This document shows positions 29,083 through 37,917 of a stretch of DNA of 43,219 bases, in pieces. Every line of letters starts with the position of its first letter. The stretch's first letter is position 1. The position numbers were made by a program, and so were the translations under genes. Under the pieces are notes generated by a model. The model was given only the letters and a program-made list of their open reading frames with translations, was not told where the DNA came from and did not search any database. Source of the DNA: Enterobacterales bacterium (GTDB lineage Bacteria > Pseudomonadota > Gammaproteobacteria > Enterobacterales > Enterobacteriaceae); the NCBI GenBank assembly GCA_003864575.1, contig BHES01000017.1:1-43219 (forward strand). Direction: 5' to 3'.

Positions 29083-29838
29083 ATGCCAACCCACACAACA
29101 CAAGACAAGCCAATTCCTCTTCGCGTCTCCACGTTTACGCAAGGCGTTGTCGACAGTCTGCCTATTGTTATCGGTTATCTCCCTATCGCTTTTGCTTTCG
29201 GTCTGAGTGCGGTGAAACTGGGTTTCACGCCGCTGGAGAGCACCCTATTTTCCGTGCTGATTTATGCCGGTGCCAGCCAGTTTGTAATAACTGCCCTGCT
29301 GAGTGCCGGAATGTCGTTATGGGTTTCAGCCCTGACGGTGATGGCGATGGACGTGCGCCACGTTCTATACGGCCCTTCTCTGCGCAACCGCCTGACGGGT
29401 GGACGCCTGAACGGTAAAAAAACCGCGCTGTGGGCTTTTGGCCTCACCGATGAGGTGTTTGCTGCCGCCACGACCAAACTGATTCGCGATAAGCGCAGTT
29501 GGAGCGAAAACTGGATGTGCGGCATCGCACTCACGTCCTGGCTGGCCTGGGTTTTCGGCACCGTGATCGGCGCACTGTTCGGTAATGGTCCGCTGGAAAA
29601 CTATCCGGCCGTCGAGGCTTCTCTCACCTTTATGCTTCCGGCCCTGTTTTTGAGCTTCCTGCTGGCCGCCTTCAAACGTCAGCAAAGTCTGGTATTCGTT
29701 GCCTCTCTGGCTGGCGCGCTGGGTGGTCTGCTGTTCTGGTCTATCCCCGTGGCCATTTTGTGCGGACTGGGCGCAGGGTGTATCGCCGCGCTGCTGCAAC
29801 GCCCCGCTGCTGAACTGGAGGCCGCCAATGAAAACTGA
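29083..29838 (+). CDS. ygaZ: branched-chain amino acid exporter large subunit YgaZ (AzlC family)
   Basis: The protein has 251 residues. It is an AzlC-type membrane protein that exports L-valine with YgaH. Conserved blocks are DSLPIVIGYLPIAFAFGLSAV, IYAGASQFVITALLSAG, MAMDVRHVLYGPSLRNRL, ALWAFGLTDEVFAAATTKL and VAILCGLGAGCIAALLQ, matching E. coli YgaZ. The ATG at 29083 gives the family's usual short N-terminus; an upstream TTG (29026) would add 19 residues without homology. Neither start has a strong ribosome site. It overlaps ygaH by 11 bp. The location upstream of emrR matches E. coli. Confidence 0.93.
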   Translation: MPTHTTQDKPIPLRVSTFTQGVVDSLPIVIGYLPIAFAFGLSAVKLGFTPLESTLFSVLIYAGASQFVITALLSAGMSLWVSALTVMAMDVRHVLYGPSLRNRLTGGRLNGKKTALWAFGLTDEVFAAATTKLIRDKRSWSENWMCGIALTSWLAWVFGTVIGALFGNGPLENYPAVEASLTFMLPALFLSFLLAAFKRQQSLVFVASLAGALGGLLFWSIPVAILCGLGAGCIAALLQRPAAELEAANEN

Positions 29839-30169
29839 AGTGATCCTGGTGTGCGTGGTCGTCGGCATCGCGAATTATCTTTTCCGCTATCTGCCACTGC
29901 GCCTCGGCGCGGGGCGCAAACCGGGCGCGATAAAAAGCGGCCCGCTGGCTCGGGTGCTCGACAGCATTGGTATTGCCTCTATTTGCGCCCTTCTGGTGGT
30001 CTCCAGCACGCCGGAGATCCTGCGTGACAGCCAGCGCTTATTGCCCACGCTGGCCGGTTTTGTGGTACTGACGCTGGTGTTCTGGCGCAGCAAAAGCATC
30101 ATTTTGTCTACCTTGGTTGGTGCAGTGGCCTACGGACTGGTCTTCAAAGTGATGTTACCAACCGGCTGA
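29828..30169 (+). CDS. ygaH: branched-chain amino acid exporter small subunit YgaH (AzlD family)
   Basis: The protein has 113 residues with three to four hydrophobic segments. It matches the AzlD-like partner YgaH of E. coli (111 residues), keeping VGIANYLFRYLPLRL, the SIGIASICALLVVS helix and the LVGAVAYGLVFKVM end. The ATG at 29828 lies inside the last codons of ygaZ (11-bp overlap) with a CTGGAGG ribosome site, so translation is coupled. Together they export valine and possibly methionine. Stop codon ends the unit, followed by the emrR promoter region. Confidence 0.93.
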   Translation: MKTEVILVCVVVGIANYLFRYLPLRLGAGRKPGAIKSGPLARVLDSIGIASICALLVVSSTPEILRDSQRLLPTLAGFVVLTLVFWRSKSIILSTLVGAVAYGLVFKVMLPTG

Positions 30170-30237
30170 AAAACAAGCGTTTCGGTCATCTTCCGTGACG
30201 CTGAATCAATGCTTTAAATTTCGAATAATTCACCGTA

Positions 30238-30322
30238 GTTATGAATCACACTTAATGCTAAAGCTTTGAGGGTTCATAACATTGATATTATTAATTACCA
30301 TCGTTACTATGTCATTCGTAAC
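30238..30322. promoter_or_regulatory. candidate control region of emrR with inverted repeats
   Basis: Two inverted repeats lie just upstream of emrR: GTTATGAA (30238-30245) with TTCATAAC (30273-30280), and GTTAC (30303-30307) with GTAAC (30318-30322). EmrR in E. coli represses its own operon from the promoter region, so one of these may be its operator. This is inference only. Confidence 0.3.
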
Positions 30323-30339
30323 TAATGAGGTTTCTCGTC

Positions 30340-30861
30340 ATGGACAGCTCCTTCGCACCCATTGAACACATGCTAAATTTCCGAGCCAAAAAACAGAAAG
30401 ATTTCCCTTATCAGGAAATTTTGCTGACCCGGCTCTGTATGCACATGCAAAGTAAATTGCTGGAAAACCGCAATAAAATGCTGAAAGCACAGGGGATCAA
30501 CGAAACGCTGTTTATGGCGTTATTGACGCTTGATGCGCAGGAAAGCCACAGCATTCAGCCTTCCGAACTGAGTTCTGCACTGGGTTCTTCCCGCACCAAT
30601 GCGACGCGGATTGCGGATGAGCTCGAGAAGCGCGGCTGGATTGAACGCCGTGAAAGCGATAACGATCGTCGATGCCTACATTTGCATCTGACACCGGACG
30701 GGGAAGCCTTTATCCAAAAGGTTCTGCCACCTCAACATAAGAGCCTGCATCTTCTCTGGTCAACGCTCGACGCTGATGAACAGAAGCAGTTAGAAACTCT
30801 GACTCGCAAACTGTTATCTCGCCTCGATCAGATGGATGTCACTGCGACACCATTACTTTAA
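30340..30861 (+). CDS. emrR: MarR-family repressor EmrR (MprA)
   Basis: The protein has 173 residues. This homodimeric winged-helix regulator represses the emr efflux genes and releases DNA on binding phenolic or uncoupler-type drugs in E. coli. [70 protein letters not shown] and [11 protein letters not shown] are almost identical to E. coli EmrR; the recognition helix and wing are fully kept. The start ATG at 30340 has a GAGG site. First gene of a four-gene unit emrR-OMF-emrA-emrB with gaps of 17-28 bp. Confidence 0.96.
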   Translation: MDSSFAPIEHMLNFRAKKQKDFPYQEILLTRLCMHMQSKLLENRNKMLKAQGINETLFMALLTLDAQESHSIQPSELSSALGSSRTNATRIADELEKRGWIERRESDNDRRCLHLHLTPDGEAFIQKVLPPQHKSLHLLWSTLDADEQKQLETLTRKLLSRLDQMDVTATPLL

Positions 30862-30883
30862 TTTCTGTTCAGGTAACCCAAAC

Positions 30884-32338
30884 ATGTCACTCCAAGCCAG
30901 CTGGAGACTTACGCCGTTGTTCGCCGTTTTACTTTTGGCGGGCTGTGCCTCCAGCGATAACATCGCGCCTCAGTCAACGTTGCTCGACAACCAGCAACTG
31001 AAACTGGCCCAGCCAAAAGTCAGTTCGCTGTCCATCAGTTCACAGTGGTGGCGCAGCCTTAACGACCCGCAGCTTGATAATCTGATGAAGACGACGTTGC
31101 AAAACTCGCCGTCACTGCGTCAGGCAGCGGCTCGCGTGCGTGAAGCGCAGAGCGTGGCCGGTGAAGCCAGCGCAGCCAATGGGCCCTACCTGGATTTAAA
31201 CGGAACAACTAAGCGTGAGCGTGTTTCTAAAAACACTATCCCACCGTTCCTGACCAGCTACCCTGAAGCGCCGATCTACGACAGCACCAACACGCTGGGG
31301 CTAAACCTGAGCTATGAGTTTGACTGGTGGGGTAAATACCGCAATCAGGTCAATGCCGCGAAGGCGCAGGTTGATTCAGCCCGTGCCGAGCAGGCGCAAG
31401 CTGCATTGACGCTGACCAGTTCTGTCGCCTCAGCTTACTACCAGTTGCAGGCCAATCTGGCGGTACAAAAAGTTCTGCAACAGGAAGTGGATAATAATCA
31501 GCATCTGGCAGATTTGCGCAAAGCTCAGTACAAAGCCGGAATTTATGGCATCGATGTGCCGCAGCAAACTCAGGCACAGGCTGACAGCGCACGCCAACAG
31601 ATTATCGAATCCCAGTCACAGATTGATCAGTTGAAACATCAGCTGTCGGCTCTGGCGGGTCTGGGTCCGAACGCGATGAATAATCTGCACACCGTTCCTC
31701 TTCCTGCCGCGGACGCTATCTCCCCGAAAGGTGAGCTGACCATTGACCTGCTGGGCAAACGCCCGGACATCACCGCACAGCGTGCGCTGGTTGAGTCCTA
31801 TTCGCAGCGTATCCAGGCAGCGAAGAAAGAGTTCTATCCGAGCCTGTCGATCAGCGCGTTCGCCGGCTTCAATACCACCAACTACGGTGGAACTTCACCG
31901 AATTTGCTCAGTGCAGCCAGCCAGGCCTGGAATATTGCTCCGGCAATCTCATTGCCTATTTTCCATGCGGGAGCCCTGCGCGCCAAATTGGGTGAGGAAT
32001 CTGCGCTCTATGACCAGTCGGTCGAGTCTTACAATCAGACCATCCTGTCGGCTATCCAGCAGACTGCGGATGCGATGACCATTGCAAAAAGTAGTGTCGA
32101 TCAGTTGCAGCAGGCGTCGTCAGCTGTGAAGTCGATCGAAGATGTGTATCGGGTTGCCGATGCGCGTTACAAAGCTGGCGTTATAGGACGGGATGAGTTG
32201 TTAACCGGCCAGTCAGCGCTGTTGCAACAACAACAGGCCCAACTGAACGCCAGCAGCAATTTGTTGCAGGCAAAAATCAGTTTAATTCGCGCGCTTGGGG
32301 GGGGTTATCAGGCCCCGGCAGCGGAACAAAAATCATAA
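30884..32338 (+). CDS. outer-membrane factor lipoprotein of the TolC/NodT family
   Basis: The protein has 484 residues. The signal peptide ends in the lipobox LLLAGC, so Cys21 is probably lipidated. Two OEP repeats follow, with long coiled-coil-forming segments (RVREAQSVAGEASAANG, ARAEQAQAALTLTSSVASAYYQL, and in the second half LLGKRPDITAQRALVE and ELLTGQSALLQQQQ). This is the build of RND/MFS-associated trimeric channels such as CusC, OprM and MdtP. It lies 22 bp after emrR and 28 bp before emrA. E. coli has no gene here and EmrAB uses TolC, so this product is probably the dedicated exit duct for this EmrAB. The start was chosen by the signal peptide and AGG site. Confidence 0.92.
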   Translation: MSLQASWRLTPLFAVLLLAGCASSDNIAPQSTLLDNQQLKLAQPKVSSLSISSQWWRSLNDPQLDNLMKTTLQNSPSLRQAAARVREAQSVAGEASAANGPYLDLNGTTKRERVSKNTIPPFLTSYPEAPIYDSTNTLGLNLSYEFDWWGKYRNQVNAAKAQVDSARAEQAQAALTLTSSVASAYYQLQANLAVQKVLQQEVDNNQHLADLRKAQYKAGIYGIDVPQQTQAQADSARQQIIESQSQIDQLKHQLSALAGLGPNAMNNLHTVPLPAADAISPKGELTIDLLGKRPDITAQRALVESYSQRIQAAKKEFYPSLSISAFAGFNTTNYGGTSPNLLSAASQAWNIAPAISLPIFHAGALRAKLGEESALYDQSVESYNQTILSAIQQTADAMTIAKSSVDQLQQASSAVKSIEDVYRVADARYKAGVIGRDELLTGQSALLQQQQAQLNASSNLLQAKISLIRALGGGYQAPAAEQKS

Positions 32339-32366
32339 AAAAACAAGACTCAGCGTGGAGAAAACC

Positions 32367-33563
32367 ATGAGCGAAAATGCGGGCATTCAGGCGACGCCAC
32401 CGCAGGATTCGGTTGTTGCAAAACAACCTACCAAGAAAAAGAAATCACGCAAGATTGCACTACTGTTCTTAACGGGGGTTTTTGTCATTATCGCCATCGC
32501 CTACCTGCTTTATTGGCTGCTGGTGTTACGTCATTTCGAGAGTACCGATGACTCCTACGTCTCCGGTAATCAGGTACAAATCATGGCGCAGGTTTCAGGG
32601 AGTGTGACCAGCGTGAATTTCGACAGCACTGACTTCGTCAAAAAAGGCGATCCACTGGTGGTGCTGGATCCGACCGATGCCGAACAGGCCTTCGAGCGGG
32701 CCAAAACCGGTCTGGCAAACAGCGTGCGTCAGACCCACCAGCTGATCATCAATGGCCGTCAGTATCAGGCGAATGTGGCGTTACGTCAGACTCAGCTGCA
32801 ACAGGCGCAGACTGACCTGAAACGCCGCGTGGTGCTGGGTAATGTCGATGCCATTGGCCGTGAAGAGCTGCAACATGCGCATGACGCTGTTGACAGCGCT
32901 AAAGCACAGCTTGACGTGGCGGTTCAGCAATACAACGCCAATCAGGCGATGGTGCTGAAAACGCCGGTTGATCAACAGCCGCAGGTTCTGCAATCCGCCG
33001 CACAGGTACGTGATGCCTGGTTGGCACTGCAACGTACCCGCGTAGTCAGCCCGATCGACGGTTATGTGTCACGCCGTTCAGTCCAGGTTGGTCAGCAAAT
33101 TACGCCGGGAACCGCACTGATGGCCGTCGTTCCGGCGAATCACATTTGGGTGGATGCCAACTTTAAAGAGACACAGATTGCCAATATGCGTATTGGTCAG
33201 TCGGCTACCGTCGTCAGCGATATGTACGGTGACAGCGTGACCTATAAAGGCAAAGTGGTCGGTATGGATATGGGTACCGGCGGTGCGTTCTCCCTGTTAC
33301 CGGCACAGAATGCGACCGGTAACTGGATCAAAGTGGTTCAGCGCCTGCCGGTACGTATCGAATTGGATGATGAGCAGGTAGCAAAATATCCGCTGCGTAT
33401 CGGTTTGTCTGCGCTGGTCACGGTGGATACTCAGGATCTCAACGGTTCGGTGTTGGCCGATAAAGTCCGTACTGAACCTCTGTACCAGACGACGGCGCTG
33501 ACGCTGGATCTGGCTCCGGTTAACGCCATTATTGCAGACGTTATTCATGCAAATGCAGGCTAA
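32367..33563 (+). CDS. emrA: multidrug efflux membrane fusion protein EmrA
   Basis: The protein has 398 residues. A basic cytoplasmic N-terminus (PTKKKKSRK) and one membrane helix (about 30-52) precede a periplasmic adaptor with a lipoyl half-motif (ESTDDSYVSGNQVQIMAQVSG), an alpha-helical hairpin (about 105-205, rich in Gln and Ala), the second lipoyl half (VVSPIDGYVSRRSVQVGQ) and beta-barrel. It links the EmrB pump to an outer-membrane channel. The ATG at 32367 has a GGAG site, and an upstream overlap with the OMF is not needed. emrB starts 17 bp downstream. Confidence 0.95.
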   Translation: MSENAGIQATPPQDSVVAKQPTKKKKSRKIALLFLTGVFVIIAIAYLLYWLLVLRHFESTDDSYVSGNQVQIMAQVSGSVTSVNFDSTDFVKKGDPLVVLDPTDAEQAFERAKTGLANSVRQTHQLIINGRQYQANVALRQTQLQQAQTDLKRRVVLGNVDAIGREELQHAHDAVDSAKAQLDVAVQQYNANQAMVLKTPVDQQPQVLQSAAQVRDAWLALQRTRVVSPIDGYVSRRSVQVGQQITPGTALMAVVPANHIWVDANFKETQIANMRIGQSATVVSDMYGDSVTYKGKVVGMDMGTGGAFSLLPAQNATGNWIKVVQRLPVRIELDDEQVAKYPLRIGLSALVTVDTQDLNGSVLADKVRTEPLYQTTALTLDLAPVNAIIADVIHANAG

Positions 33564-33580
33564 AACCTCCGGAGGCCTCT

Positions 33581-35125
33581 GTGGCAAATAAACCGCTCGC
33601 AGGCGCACCGCTGGCCTGGATGACAGTGGCTTTGTCTCTGGCCACGTTTATGCAGGTACTGGATTCGACGATCGCCAACGTGGCGATCCCGACGATCGCC
33701 GGTAATTTGGGTGCCTCAAACTCACAGGGCACCTGGGTTATCACTTCGTTCGGGGTTGCCAATGCGATCTCTATCCCGATCACCGGCTGGCTTGCGAAAC
33801 GCATCGGTGAGGTCAAACTGTTCCTGTGGTCTACAGTGCTGTTTGCCTTTGCCTCCTGGCTGTGTGGGATGTCCAACAGCCTGGAAATGTTGATCTTCTT
33901 CCGTGTGTTACAAGGTGTGGTGGCAGGTCCACTGATCCCGCTGTCACAAAGTTTGTTACTGAATAACTATCCGCCGGCCAAGCGAAGTACCGCCTTAGCG
34001 CTCTGGTCGATGACGGTGATCGTGGCCCCAATATGCGGCCCGATCCTCGGCGGTTATATCAGTGATAACTACCACTGGGGTTGGATCTTCTTCATCAACG
34101 TACCGATCGCCATCGTTGTCGTTGCATTGGCGCTTAAGACACTGAAAGGGCGTGAAACGGCGACACAAATCCGACCGATTGACAGCGTGGGGTTAGTGCT
34201 GCTGGTCCTCGGGATTGGTTGTCTACAGGTGATGCTCGACCGGGGTAAAGAACTCGACTGGTTTAACTCCACGGAAATTATCGTGCTGGCCGCCGTGGCG
34301 GTGGTGGCGCTCTGCTTCCTGGTTGTCTGGGAGCTGACTGACGACCACCCGATTGTCGATCTGTCACTGTTCAAGTCGCGAAACTTTACCATCGGCGTGC
34401 TGTGTATCAGCCTGGCCTACATGCTCTACTTCGGCGCTATCGTTCTGCTGCCGCAGCTATTGCAGGAGGTATATGGCTACACCGCGACCTGGGCGGGTCT
34501 GGCATCGGCACCGGTGGGGATCCTGCCGGTGATGATGTCGCCAATCATCGGGCGCTACGCACATCGCCTGGATATGCGCTGGCTTATCACCTTCAGCTTC
34601 ATTATGTATGCGGTGTGCTTCTACTGGCGTGCCTATACGTTTGAACCGGGGATGGATTTTGGGGCTTCAGCCTGGCCGCAGTTTATTCAGGGTTTCGCAG
34701 TCGGCTGCTTCTTTATGCCACTGACCACCATCATTCTGTCGGGGTTACCGCCAGAACGTATGGCGGCGGCATCCAGCCTGTCGAATTTTATCCGTACATT
34801 GGCCGGTTCAATTGGTACCTCCGTCACCACTACCATGTGGGCTGATCGTGAGTCACTGCATCATGCGCATCTGTCGGAAAACATCACACCGTTTAACCCG
34901 GCCGCGCAGCAGACCTACTCCCAGTTGGAAGGGATGGGGATGAGCCACCAGCAGGCATCAGGCTGGATAGCGCGTGAGATAACCAATCAGGGGCTGATTA
35001 TTTCTGCCAATGAGATTTTCTGGGTATCTGGCGGCGCCTTCCTGATATTGCTGATTTTGATCTGGTTCGCCCGACCGCCGTTCGGAGGTGCGGGAGGCAG
35101 TAAAGATGGTGGCGGTGCGCACTAA
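33581..35125 (+). CDS. emrB: multidrug efflux MFS pump EmrB (DHA2, 14 TM)
   Basis: The protein has 514 residues. This proton-driven inner-membrane exporter of hydrophobic drugs and uncouplers has 14 predicted membrane segments. Signatures are LDSTIANVAIPTIAGNLG (motif D1 of DHA2), TGWLAKRIGEVKLFLWS (loop 2-3), GPILGGYISDNYHWGWIFFINVP (motif C region) and LSGLPPERMAAASSLSNF, nearly identical to E. coli EmrB. Translation starts at a GTG with GGAGG six bases before. The C-terminus is Gly-rich (GGAGGSKDGGGAH). E. coli luxS lies downstream of emrB, but here a terminator and yfiF follow. Confidence 0.96.
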   Translation: MANKPLAGAPLAWMTVALSLATFMQVLDSTIANVAIPTIAGNLGASNSQGTWVITSFGVANAISIPITGWLAKRIGEVKLFLWSTVLFAFASWLCGMSNSLEMLIFFRVLQGVVAGPLIPLSQSLLLNNYPPAKRSTALALWSMTVIVAPICGPILGGYISDNYHWGWIFFINVPIAIVVVALALKTLKGRETATQIRPIDSVGLVLLVLGIGCLQVMLDRGKELDWFNSTEIIVLAAVAVVALCFLVVWELTDDHPIVDLSLFKSRNFTIGVLCISLAYMLYFGAIVLLPQLLQEVYGYTATWAGLASAPVGILPVMMSPIIGRYAHRLDMRWLITFSFIMYAVCFYWRAYTFEPGMDFGASAWPQFIQGFAVGCFFMPLTTIILSGLPPERMAAASSLSNFIRTLAGSIGTSVTTTMWADRESLHHAHLSENITPFNPAAQQTYSQLEGMGMSHQQASGWIAREITNQGLIISANEIFWVSGGAFLILLILIWFARPPFGGAGGSKDGGGAH

Positions 35126-35165
35126 TCTGCGTTTCGCCGGACACTTTACTCATAGCAGAAAGCAA

Positions 35166-35193
35166 AACGGACGCCCCGAGGCGTCCGTTTTTT
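35166..35193. terminator. terminator between emrB and yfiF (convergent)
   Basis: Stem AACGGACGCC / GGCGTCCGTT with a CCGA loop is followed by T6 on the plus side and by an A-run on the left. It ends the emr operon and probably also yfiF. Confidence 0.9.
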
Positions 35194-35222
35194 CATGGCG
35201 ATAACAGCATAACCCTGAAAGA

Positions 35223-36356
35223 TTACGCTTTATTCTGACGCCACCAGTCGGCCAGCAGAATACCGGTCGCAACGGAAACGTTCAGACTTTCTACTTTACC
35301 GGTACCCCCGATAGAGACGTTGATATCGCCCTGCTGCCATGCGCTGTCAGACAAACCATCACTCTCCTCGCCCAGCACCAGGACCATTTTGGCAGGCAGT
35401 TCGGCTTTGCCGAGTACCGTCCCTTTATGGCTTGAGGTGGTGACGATGGTGTAACCGGCTTTACGGAAGCTGGCCAGTACGTCGAGGAAATTGTCAGCGC
35501 TGATGGCTTTAATATGCTCCGCGCCGCCTTCGGCAGTACGCACCGCCGCACCGGACTCCAGCAGAGCCGGATCCTGGACGATTAAACCGTTCACACCAAA
35601 GTGCGCACAGCTACGCATAATACCGCCGAGGTTATGCGGGTTACCGACATTTTCCAACGCCAGCACGCAGTCTTTTTCCGGAGCCGTCTGCAAATAAGTA
35701 TCTGCATCCAGACCCAGACGTTTTTTAATCAGGAAGCAAACACCGCCATGATGTTCTGTACCTGAGGCTTTGGCCAGTTCGTCATCTTCAACGACGTGGT
35801 AAGCCTTGCGGTTGGCTGCCATCCAGCGCAGCGCTTCGCGAAAACGCGGCGTCACGGACTGTACGAACCAGGCGCGGACGATAGAGTCAGGACGGCTGGC
35901 GAACAGCGCCTGACAGGCGTTTTCACCGTAGACCCGAGTCTCTTCCTGACGCTGGCGGCGCAGTTGCTCTGGATCGATAAAACTTTTACCGCTGATACCG
36001 CCATGATCCGGCGCGGATTCATCATCCGGTGCACGGGAAACGGTTTTCCACGGTGAGGAATACGGGCCGTCGTCGTCACGATCAGAACGGGCCGGACGCG
36101 GTGCATCTCGACCGGTACGCTGCGGGCGTGCATCGCCACGGCGAGCGTCAGGGCCGCGAGAATCACCACGGGTGTCGGTGCTGCGGCGCTCATTGCGGCG
36201 GGCATCGTCTGGACGGGATCCGGTACGCGGCTTATCGCCAGGACGTCCTTTATTGTTAGAAGGACGTTTATCGTTATTGCGGTTATCGCCGTCGTCGTCA
36301 CTGCGGACGTACATCACTTTGACTTTGCCGTTTTTGCCACTGAATGAATCGTTCAT
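35223..36356 (-). CDS. yfiF: TrmH/SpoU-family RNA methyltransferase YfiF
   Basis: The protein has 377 residues (345 in E. coli YfiF). Residues about 1-120 form a disordered, highly charged Arg/Asp/Gly-rich tail with repeated RGD-like units. Residues about 135-205 form a TrmH substrate-binding domain ([19 protein letters not shown]). Residues about 220-375 form the SPOUT knot ([55 protein letters not shown]) with the SAM-binding knot residues. It is a 2'-O-ribose methyltransferase homologue whose target RNA is not settled. The ATG at 36356 has a GGAGAGAG site; a GTG four codons upstream is an alternative. Confidence 0.92.
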   Translation of the reverse strand: MNDSFSGKNGKVKVMYVRSDDDGDNRNNDKRPSNNKGRPGDKPRTGSRPDDARRNERRSTDTRGDSRGPDARRGDARPQRTGRDAPRPARSDRDDDGPYSSPWKTVSRAPDDESAPDHGGISGKSFIDPEQLRRQRQEETRVYGENACQALFASRPDSIVRAWFVQSVTPRFREALRWMAANRKAYHVVEDDELAKASGTEHHGGVCFLIKKRLGLDADTYLQTAPEKDCVLALENVGNPHNLGGIMRSCAHFGVNGLIVQDPALLESGAAVRTAEGGAEHIKAISADNFLDVLASFRKAGYTIVTTSSHKGTVLGKAELPAKMVLVLGEESDGLSDSAWQQGDINVSIGGTGKVESLNVSVATGILLADWWRQNKA

Positions 36357-36590
36357 TTCTCTCTCCACCTACGCGCAGGGCGCGAAGATTACCTGATGTC
36401 TGTGTGGTAAGCCACTTGCTTTGGACCAAAAGCTAAAAACTATCGTACTCATTGAGTAAACCGCGTTGTCCGGAATGCGGTCTGACTTCATACTGGCAAC
36501 ATATAAGCAACATGTCAGCCCCGTCATTCATCACTTATTGGTGTCGGGTTGATCCGACTCTCAAGACTGAGCAATGCAGAGGCTAATTTT

Positions 36591-37010
36591 ATGAATACGA
36601 TTTGTACATCATGCCAGGCGACCAACCGCTTGCCTGAGGATCGTATCGACGACGGTGCAAAATGCGGCCGTTGCGGTCACTCCCTATTTGAAGGCGAAGT
36701 CGTTCACGCCACAGCAAGCACGCTGGACAAATACCTGCAGGATGATTTGCCGGTAGTGATCGACTTCTGGGCTCCGTGGTGTGGCCCTTGTGTTAACTTC
36801 GCGCCCATTTTTGAAGATGTCGCGCAGGAACGTGCCGGTAAGATCCGTTTCATTAAAGTAAATACAGAAGCGGAGCCTGAACTGAGCGCGCGTTTCCGTA
36901 TCCGCAGTATTCCGACCATCATGGTGTTCAATGAAGGTAAAATGGTCGACATGCTGAGCGGTGCAATGCCAAAGGCACCGTTCAACAACTGGCTTAATGA
37001 ATCATTGTAA
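36591..37010 (+). CDS. trxC: thioredoxin 2 (zinc-finger thioredoxin)
   Basis: The protein has 139 residues. The N-terminal zinc finger has Cys5, Cys8, Cys25 and Cys28 (CTSC and CGRC); the thioredoxin fold follows with active site Trp-Cys64-Gly-Pro-Cys67 in [17 protein letters not shown] and the cis-Pro loop [13 protein letters not shown]. It matches E. coli TrxC, a cytoplasmic oxidative-stress thioredoxin under OxyR control; no OxyR site was resolved here. ATG at 36591 has an AGAGG site; the frame is open 14 codons further up without homology. yfiF diverges, as in E. coli. A strong terminator follows. Confidence 0.95.
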   Translation: MNTICTSCQATNRLPEDRIDDGAKCGRCGHSLFEGEVVHATASTLDKYLQDDLPVVIDFWAPWCGPCVNFAPIFEDVAQERAGKIRFIKVNTEAEPELSARFRIRSIPTIMVFNEGKMVDMLSGAMPKAPFNNWLNESL

Positions 37011-37041
37011 CGCATAAGTCTGGATTAAGCCCCAGCCAATG

Positions 37042-37068
37042 GCCCGCCAGTCTGCGGGCTTTTTTCTT
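37042..37068 (+). terminator. Rho-independent terminator of trxC
   Basis: Stem GCCCGC / GCGGGC with a 6-nt loop is followed by T6 then CTTTC, 31 bp after the trxC stop. Confidence 0.85.
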
Positions 37069-37112
37069 TCGTCAGGGCGGACACTTTGCGCCGATAAGCC
37101 ACTACCACTGCA

Positions 37113-37158
37113 CGCCAACGCCAACGCCAACGCCAACGCCAACGCCAACGCCAACGCC
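37113..37158. repeat. hexanucleotide tandem repeat (CGCCAA)7
   Basis: Seven perfect CGCCAA units run from 37113 to 37154, followed by a partial CGCC. The array is noncoding, lies between the trxC terminator and tapT, and ends 36 bp before the tapT ATG. Slipped-strand copy-number change would shift upstream elements by 6 bp per unit without touching any reading frame. Confidence 0.95.
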
Positions 37159-37194
37159 GATTAGAATAGCCGGCTTTCAACCTGCGGAATGCTT

Positions 37195-37899
37195 ATGTCA
37201 GACAATGCCGTTCTTCGCCTGCGTGAGCAGCGCCTTGCTAAATCTACCCGCCCGTTCCTTGCGCGCGGTTCGCGGGCTATCCGCTGCCAGGCCTGCCTGT
37301 TGCCTAAACGCAACTGCATCTGCGCCACGCGAGAAATCCATCAAGCTGCCAGCCGATTTTGTCTGGTGATGTTTGACACTGAGCCGATGAAACCCAGCAA
37401 TACCGGCCGGTTGATTGCTGACGTTCTGCCCGATACGCAGGCGTTTATGTGGTCGCGCACGCAAACGGACCCGGCGCTACTTGATGCCATTTCAGACCCG
37501 TCCCGTCAGCCCTACGTTGTTTTTCCGGCCTCTTTTGCGCCACCGCCGCGTCAGGTGTTTACCGAAGTCCCGGCGGGCAGTAAACCGCCTTTATTTATTA
37601 TGCTGGATGGCACCTGGAACGAAGCACGCAAAATGTTTCGCAAAAGTCCTTATCTGGATAACTTGCCAGTATTCTCTCTCGATGTAAGCGCCAGCTCCGG
37701 CTATATCCTGCGGGAAGCCTCGCGCCCTGAATTACACTGTACCGTAGAAGTGGCAGCGGCCTTGTTGGAAAAAGCGGGCGATCTTGAGGCATCTGCGGGT
37801 CTGTCGCGACACTTTACCCATTTCCGCACGCAGTATCTGGCGGGAAAACCCCACCATCCGGTGCATCAGCTCACAGCAAAAGATAACGAAACCCTCTAG
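37195..37899 (+). CDS. tapT: tRNA-uridine aminocarboxypropyltransferase (DTW domain)
   Basis: The protein has 234 residues. The DTW-domain enzyme, formerly YfiP, makes acp3U at tRNA position 47 from S-adenosylmethionine in E. coli. A Cys cluster (CQACLLPKRNCIC) near residues 32-44 probably binds metal. The signature segments are MFDTEPMKPSNTGRLIADVLPDT and PLFIMLDGTWNEARKMFRKSPYLDNLP, where DGTW is the DTW motif. Two ATGs are possible (37189, 37195); I chose the second because GGA is at a better distance. A (CGCCAA)7 array lies 36 bp upstream. The pka gene follows after a palindromic repeat. Confidence 0.93.
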   Translation: MSDNAVLRLREQRLAKSTRPFLARGSRAIRCQACLLPKRNCICATREIHQAASRFCLVMFDTEPMKPSNTGRLIADVLPDTQAFMWSRTQTDPALLDAISDPSRQPYVVFPASFAPPPRQVFTEVPAGSKPPLFIMLDGTWNEARKMFRKSPYLDNLPVFSLDVSASSGYILREASRPELHCTVEVAAALLEKAGDLEASAGLSRHFTHFRTQYLAGKPHHPVHQLTAKDNETL

Positions 37900-37917
37900 A
37901 ATCAATGCAAATTAAAA

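Noticed and set aside
37113-37158. possible CRISPR array
   Set aside because: The unit is six bases repeated head to tail with no spacers, so it is a simple tandem repeat.
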